A DNA stretch of 64,000 nt from Cellvibrio sp. KY-GH-1 (GTDB lineage Bacteria > Pseudomonadota > Gammaproteobacteria > Pseudomonadales > Cellvibrionaceae). The translations under genes and the position numbers were made by a program. Position 1 is the first letter of the stretch, and each line of letters starts with the position of its first letter. Of this stretch, positions 63,230 through 64,000 are shown piece after piece. The notes beneath the pieces were generated by a model that was not told the origin of the DNA, searched no databases, and worked only from the letters and a program-made list of their open reading frames with translations. Location: NCBI RefSeq assembly GCF_008806975.1, contig NZ_CP031728.1, positions 4,498,501 through 4,562,500 of the forward strand, written 5' to 3'.

Positions 63230-64000
<771 letters not shown>

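Overview
The window reads as a chromosomal segment of a Gram-negative gammaproteobacterium of roughly 50% GC. The block murJ-ribF-ileS-lspA-fkpB-ispH followed by the minor-pilin cluster and pilR/pilS has the same order as in Pseudomonas. Together with ilvI-ilvH, ilvY/ilvC, bamD-rluD-pgeF-clpB and yebG with an E. coli-type SOS box, this points to the Pseudomonas/Cellvibrio side of the class. I favour Cellvibrionales (Cellvibrio-like), but genus placement is inference.

Layout. 1-2.8 kb: PepSY membrane protein, an esterase-like lipoprotein and a YfcF-type glutathione transferase. 2.8-5.6 kb: an AT-rich accessory stretch (cyclase-fold-like protein, HD hydrolase, two orphans) whose first junction carries a 58-nt fold-back site with integron attC features; a matching left half-site follows the HD gene. 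I read this as one or more gene cassettes captured outside a recognisable integron. 5.6-11 kb: a five-gene minus-strand operon (Tsx-like porin, two isochorismatase-fold amidohydrolases, NCS2 permease, cupin) under a divergent GntR/FCD regulator, probably for uptake and hydrolysis of biuret/triuret-type nitrogen compounds. 11.1-12.4 kb: HigBA toxin-antitoxin followed by a DUF2721 gene. 13-16.5 kb: short-Q-loop cytochrome bd oxidase, a GbsR-type regulator and a divergent 51-aa membrane protein. 16.5-24.6 kb: GDPD, a 1215-aa hybrid histidine kinase, a methyltransferase/PhyH fusion and an orphan periplasmic binding protein. 25-27.1 kb: SOS-regulated yebG, a DUF481 porin-like protein and a LprI-MliC lysozyme-inhibitor-like protein.

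27.2-34.7 kb is a housekeeping block with a small palindromic MITE-like element between ileS and lspA. 34.7-47.8 kb holds the type IV pilus minor pilins, pilY1, pilE and the pilSR regulators. An IS1182-like element of 1600 bp with a frameshifted transposase sits inside the pilE/pilR terminator hairpin, flanked by 19-bp target duplications. 47.9-56.3 kb: nadE, bamD, rluD, pgeF, clpB (sigma-32 promoter) and two small envelope genes. 56.4-64 kb: ilvIH behind a long, highly structured leader with a terminator-like end, then a paralogous pair of membrane-anchored proteins, DUF2167, a 3-methyladenine glycosylase, and ilvY divergent from ilvC, which runs off the window.

Most promising for follow-up: the attC-like cassette with its cyclase-fold protein, the ilvI leader RNA, the methyltransferase-dioxygenase fusion, the biuret/triuret operon and the terminator-targeting IS. 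No rRNA, tRNA or CRISPR array was recognised. All calls were made by reading the sequence; no search was run.
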